Assembly (NCBI GenBank): GCA_009760855.2
Contig: WPIO01000154.1
Location: forward strand, 365,001-429,000
Direction of reading: 5' to 3'
DNA: 64,000 nt
Source: Cristatella mucedo
Lineage: Eukaryota; Bryozoa; Phylactolaemata; Cristatellidae
Part shown: in pieces, positions 59,822-64,000 of the stretch
How positions within the stretch are numbered: position 1 is the stretch's first letter
Layout of the letters: each line of letters starts with the position of its first letter
Position numbers and translations under genes: made by a program
The notes under the pieces: model-generated
What the model saw: only the letters and a program-made list of their open reading frames with translations
What the model was told of the DNA's origin: nothing
Database searches by the model: none

Positions 59822-60240
59822 TAGTAATAATAATGATGCAAATAATAGTACATTTGTGTTGCGCCCTCAGAAAATTGATCTCTTTCTCGGCGCTTTCCAT
59901 ATGCTGCAAAGAAGCACGATCGAATGGTTAGTGGTAGCATGCTCGATGTCAGCAGGCATAACATGATTACAGGTGACATGCACACGGTTAGCATGCTAAT
60001 ATGTTGTACGCATTAGCTCGCAAAGGACGAATCAAATGAACTCACTCAATGCTGTGATAAATAGATGCTTTTTTAGCTTCGTCAAGTCTGGGATGTCATA
60101 ACGCTACTCGATAGTGAGTTCCAGGTGCCCGAAAGATAAAGCAAAACGAGCAGAGAGATTTTACCCAAGTCGGCATTCCTGAGAATGTCGCCATACAACT
60201 AAGCAATCCCGACGCTTCGGAGAAATTAGCTCTAAATTCA
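59822..60240 (-). mobile_element. L2-A-like LINE, old copy
   Basis: (AAT)n, CCTCAGAAAATTGATCTC, UTR reversed, then coding reversed near CGGCATTCCTGAGAATG. Internal deletion present. Confidence 0.75.
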
Positions 60241-60454
60241 AAAACTGAAGTTTACTTGCTTAGGATAACTCGGGTGATACAAAATCACCACCATCTTATG
60301 GAAAAACAGTTTACGACAAAATGTTTTACACCCCGGATTTAAATCGAGCGAGTTTCCTGTTGCCATGGTTAGAGTCGCAGAATAATGGAGTTATTGTGAT
60401 ACAGTTGGAAAGTAAGTAAGAGAGAAGATGCTCTTGATCTTTACATTTTGCTTC

Positions 60455-61470
60455 ATGCATTGATGACATCCGAACCTGGATGGCAGCAAATTTTCTAAAA
60501 CTAAACGATGACAAAACTAACTTACTAGTTATGGGCAAGCCCCGTGTGATTCAGAGATTGGAAAGGCTGACTCTTAAAAAATTGGCTCTGCCAGCATATC
60601 TCCAGTTGAATCAGCTCAAAATCTAGGTGTCATATTCCAAAGCGACCTCTCGTTAGACGACCATATCAGCTCCACAGTCAAATCAGCCTATTTTCAGCTT
60701 CATAACTGCTAAAATTCGGGCTTGTTTAGATAAGGATACCACGTCAGGGTTGGTCCATGCATTCGTGACATCCCGTCTCGACTTCTGCAACTCACTGCTT
60801 ACTGGCCTATCAGCATATGCGATCAGGCAATTGCAGCTGGTGCAAAACTCTGCAGCTAGGCTTGTCTGTCGTGAGCGTCGCAGTTGCCACATTACTCCAC
60901 TTCTCGCCGACCTGCACTGGCTACCAGTCAAGCAACGGATTGACTTCAAGGTTTTGTCGCTCACTTTTAGGTCCCTTCATTCTATGGCTCCAGCCTATCT
61001 CTCAGATATACTGCCCCATCAGGCCAAGCATCGTACCTCCCGCTTTTCTGAATCCAACAATCTAGAAATACCTCGTACAAACCTTAAATCCTTTGGAGAC
61101 CGTGCATTTAGTTCGTATGCTCGCAAAGCCTGGAACTCCCTCCCGACCTGCGCCAGAACATCCCCTGACCTGACCACATTTAAAAGGAACTTAAAAACAC
61201 ACCTATTTAGGACTGCATTTAGTGAGTCTCTGTGATTCGTCATTGATGTGCTTATGCGTGCTGGCACTGTGCATGCTGCCACTAACCAAATTTGCATGCT
61301 GACCCTGTGCATGTCACCCCTAACCATATTATTCATTTTGTTTGTTTCTCAAGTATGATTTTACTTACCATTCAATTGCATTTTCCTTTGCAGCAAATGT
61401 AAAGCGCCTAGAAAGAGATTGAGTTCTCTGAGGGCGCTTTATCAAGTGCATTATTATTTTTATTATTTAA
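60455..61470 (+). mobile_element. L2-A LINE, 5'-truncated
   Basis: Starts CATTGATGACATCCGAACC and runs through LKLNDDKTNLLVM-type coding, two small frameshifts near 60.58 and 60.71 kb, C-terminus ([14 protein letters not shown]), UTR, hairpin and (ATT)n. Confidence 0.9.
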
Positions 61471-61509
61471 ACCATAGAGCTAAATATTGCTCTCAGCATT
61501 ATTGTTCGC

Positions 61510-61655
61510 TGGTTTGGTCGAGGGGTTAAGGTGCTCGTCCCGACCAAGGTCAGGCTGAGGTCGTGGGCTCAAGCCCCAACTCGTGAAGCGCATGAATAGA
61601 GATTAAGTTCTCTTGTGGCGTTATACAAGTTTTTATATTTAATTTTTGTAATTAT
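61510..61655 (+). mobile_element. SINE-A
   Basis: GCTGGTTTGGTCGAGGGG, GTGGGCTCAAGCCCC, tail GAAGCGCATGAATAGAGATT and TTGTGGCGTTATACAAG. Confidence 0.83.
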
Positions 61656-61888
61656 ATTCAAAATTGCTTCAGCAACGATTGCACGTCATATTACAGCTAA
61701 GGTGAAATAAAGAGGCAGCTGGTATCGCTCGTGCATTACCGTCAAAAATCATCAGTTGCTTTGAGAATCTGAAACCGTAACGTACGTAGGAAAAAGCAAA
61801 GGAAGTTGACCAAGTATCAAACCAAGCGAAGCGTCTCGAGTTCCGAGAGTTCGAGCTGCTCCGCGCGTCGCTTCTTCTCGTAAGTGAC

Positions 61889-62053
61889 GCCGTGATGGCA
61901 CACTAGGTAAGGCGGTTGCTTTCACGACCTCGGTCCCGAGGTCGTGGGTTCGATTCCTGCAGTGGGCGATTCTATATCGCCACTGCAAGCGGTGGTGATA
62001 GCCGTAAAGGCTCTTCTGTCGCTATACAAAAAGAGGCTGTTTAATCAGCTAGG
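61889..62053 (+). mobile_element. SINE-B, best preserved copy
   Basis: GCCGTGATGGCACACTAGG (A box), GTGGGTTCGATTCCTGC (B box), GCCACTGCAAGCGGTGG hairpin-like body, CTCTTCTGTCGCTATAC and tail TGTTTAATCAGCTAGG. Confidence 0.88.
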
Positions 62054-62059
62054 AATTAG

Positions 62060-63268
62060 TAATTAATTATTGGAGGACAGCTTCAGCTGAGGAATCGACG
62101 CATACCGATGGACGTGCCGCCATCGCGACGATCGCCACGCATCGCGTGCCCGATGCTCACCGACCCTCCAACTTCCGGCGAGGCGCCGACGTTCGGCGAC
62201 ATTTTTGTTTTTGTTAACGAGTGTCTGCCGCACCGAAGGCACCGTTTACGAAATGTCGACACGACGGACATTCGTTTTCTGGACGGAAGTTGTTGACTGT
62301 TTAGCTGTCGACGATCACTAGCGTCTCGTGGTCGAATGATGTTTCGCTCACTCGCCGGGGCCGAGGCTCCGGCCTGGTCAGCGGCTCCGGACTACCTGCT
62401 GCTGCTGCACTGCGTAGATTCATCAGTGCTTGAAGGTGGGCAAGGTGCGCTGCTAGCCTGGCAATGAGGGCGAATGCAGCGACGCAAATGCATTTTGTCG
62501 AGTTTTACCGGACTCGCATAGAATTTTAGCTTTTCCCCGGCTCGTCGCGTGAGTGCGCACGACGAGGCAATATTTCGGTCTGCTTCGCGGCGACCTTGTG
62601 CGACCTTGACCTTGGTCGCTGAGCGGGAAGAGCGACGCGCGGAAGGCTCGACGCGTCGCGCTTTCCCATTCGCATGGCGTAGAGGCCTTTTACAGACGAT
62701 CGCCACGTGGGAAGCCTTCGCCGAACGGCGGAATCCTGTGGATTCCTCAGCGATCGAAAGGCCGCTACAGGTCGGAGGTCAGCCATGTTTACTTCGACTT
62801 CGATTGATGATCTGGTAGCTCTCGAGGGCAGCAGATGCTTTGCCGCGCGAATCCTTACGGACGAATCTCTCTCGTCCGCAGCATTTACAGAGAGCCTTAT
62901 CGAGTAAATCTCCTCTGTCGCCGCCCGTTGGCTGGTTCTCTGCTCACTGTCTGGAAAGAAGAGGAGGCGGCGGGCTGCTGCACGCACAAAACGCCCCCTC
63001 CCCATCCTGCTCCAGCTAGCATGCGCGCGCACGCAGCCGTCCGAAGCCGAAATTTCACTCTCGCGAGCAAAAGGAGCGACGATACTAAGCAGTAGCGGAA
63101 ACGTGGGCCTGGCACCATGGCGCGTTTCCTTGGTAGGACTGGTCATCAACGGGATTAATCGTGTGAAGTTGCTAGAAAAAGTAGCGCCACCACAACCGCA
63201 GTCCCCGATGCTGTTGCTTGCAAATAATACTAATACGTGACGGCTACGACTAAGAATTATCACCTTAC
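62060..63268. other. GC/CpG-rich DNA downstream of the 63.3-kb exon
   Basis: High CpG, Arg/Ser-rich open frames on both strands. It probably contains the first intron of the minus-strand gene starting at 63341; no second exon was assigned. Confidence 0.35.
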
Positions 63269-63341
63269 CGCCTAGTGCGAACCAAGCCATCGTTGCGAGA
63301 GCGAACAGCAGCCCAAGCACTGCGCTTCCTCTAGACGCCAT
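63269..63341 (-). CDS. Candidate first coding exon with signal peptide
   Basis: ATG at 63341 (minus) opens MASRGSAVLGLLFALATMAW then FALG and stops at a strong GCG/GTAAGG donor in phase 1. The hydrophobic run is typical of a signal peptide or signal anchor. GC- and CpG-rich DNA lies on both sides (62.1-63.7 kb), consistent with a promoter region. The next exon was not found; it could be the start of the minus-strand gene that ends at 43.5 kb, or a different gene. Confidence 0.4.
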
Positions 63342-63834
63342 CTTTGGAATCGCGTGCGGCTGCTGCCAGTACTGCCGAGCGGGTCTGACCGGCGTTTAGC
63401 CGAAGCGAGCTCTCTTATAGCAGCTGCCCTCGCCAGCGTGAGGTCAGTCTGTGGTGCACCATGGGATTCGCGATGGCCGCCAAAGCAGCCGCCCATTGGC
63501 TGCCCGGAGACGAAGAAGCGTAGCTCCGGCTGGTCGCAGACTAGCGAGCTTAGCATTCGCGACGCCCGCCGGTACTAGGTTTGCTGCCCGTATCGCTGTC
63601 GCTGCTGGCTCGGCAGGCTGGTAATTCAATCGCAGTCGAGCTTGACCGCGGGGTCTTTCAAGCTTGTCGCCGCGGCGCCCGGCGCTGCTCTGAGTGATTA
63701 CATTTCAGCTCGTAGTAATCTTAGAGACGGAGTCTTCTGGAGGCCCCGTTGACATCAAGGTGAAAGAAGAGTAAATCTCAAGCTGCTCTACTGACACTTC
63801 CGTAGCTTTGAAGATCGCGAGGGTGCATAGGCTA

Positions 63835-63905
63835 CAATCTATACACTTGCAGCGAGTTGCAAAGCGCCCTGACAGAGACTAGGTTCTCTTAGCGGGCTAC
63901 GTGCA
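63835..63905 (+). mobile_element. L2-type 3' tail remnant
   Basis: CTTGCAGCGAGTTGCAAAGC, ACAGAGACTAGGTTCTCTTA, a diverged hairpin tail of the L2-C kind. Confidence 0.45.
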
Positions 63906-64000
63906 GCTCGTGGACTCGCTTCGCAGAGTCATAGTAGTTCCATCACGGAAGACAATGCTGATATATTCTGCTGCTTAACGGAAGTTCGCCATCTTGCTGT

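Noticed and set aside
61889-61965. tRNA gene (A and B boxes present)
   Set aside because: No proper tRNA stem set; the same head with a long tail occurs in many copies, so it is a SINE.

Overview
This window is animal nuclear DNA. It has spliced genes with GT-AG and some GC-AG introns, LINE retrotransposons of the L2 type, two tRNA-derived SINE families, small DNA transposons and long CT/GA microsatellites. The best recognised gene encodes SPEF2, an axonemal protein of motile cilia and sperm. This repeat mix suggests an invertebrate, probably marine, but nothing here fixes the species or phylum.

Region by region. 1-2040 is a young L2 LINE inside a SPEF2 intron. 2.6-15.4 kb (+) holds 14 exons of the C-terminal half of SPEF2; joined they give 2,271 nt, or 757 codons, with no stop. 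Its introns are full of CT/GA tracts, a minisatellite and LINE/SINE pieces. The large intron at 10.7-14.1 kb also holds a candidate small gene on the opposite strand (13.0-14.0 kb). 17-30 kb is repeat-rich and has CpG-dense stretches at 20.5-21.6 and 22.6-23.5 kb; the second ends in a possible signal-peptide first exon (23.5 kb). 30.4-33.5 kb (+) is a three-exon, very GC-rich gene for an SLC10-type (bile-acid/sodium symporter family) membrane protein of the SLC10A3/A5 type. 36.6-40.1 kb is a nearly full-length but broken second L2 family. 43.5-47.2 kb (-) holds a chain of eight candidate exons of an unrecognised gene, perhaps continuing up to 49.7 kb. 49-62 kb is mostly nested LINEs and SINEs, plus a dead Tc1 transposase. 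At 63.3 kb (-) there is a likely first exon with a signal peptide in CpG-rich DNA.

The most interesting signal is shared by the repeats. The most abundant LINE (called L2-A here) and one SINE family (SINE-A) end in the same roughly 55-nt tail, which folds into a two-part hairpin. This is what is expected when a LINE reverse transcriptase recognises its RNA by a 3' structure and a SINE copies that structure. Several L2-A copies also carry inverted 5' segments, and one is inserted right at the ATT-repeat tail of another. All exon chains and repeat ends were read by eye. Family names such as L2-A, L2-B, L2-C, SINE-A and SINE-B are labels for this window only.
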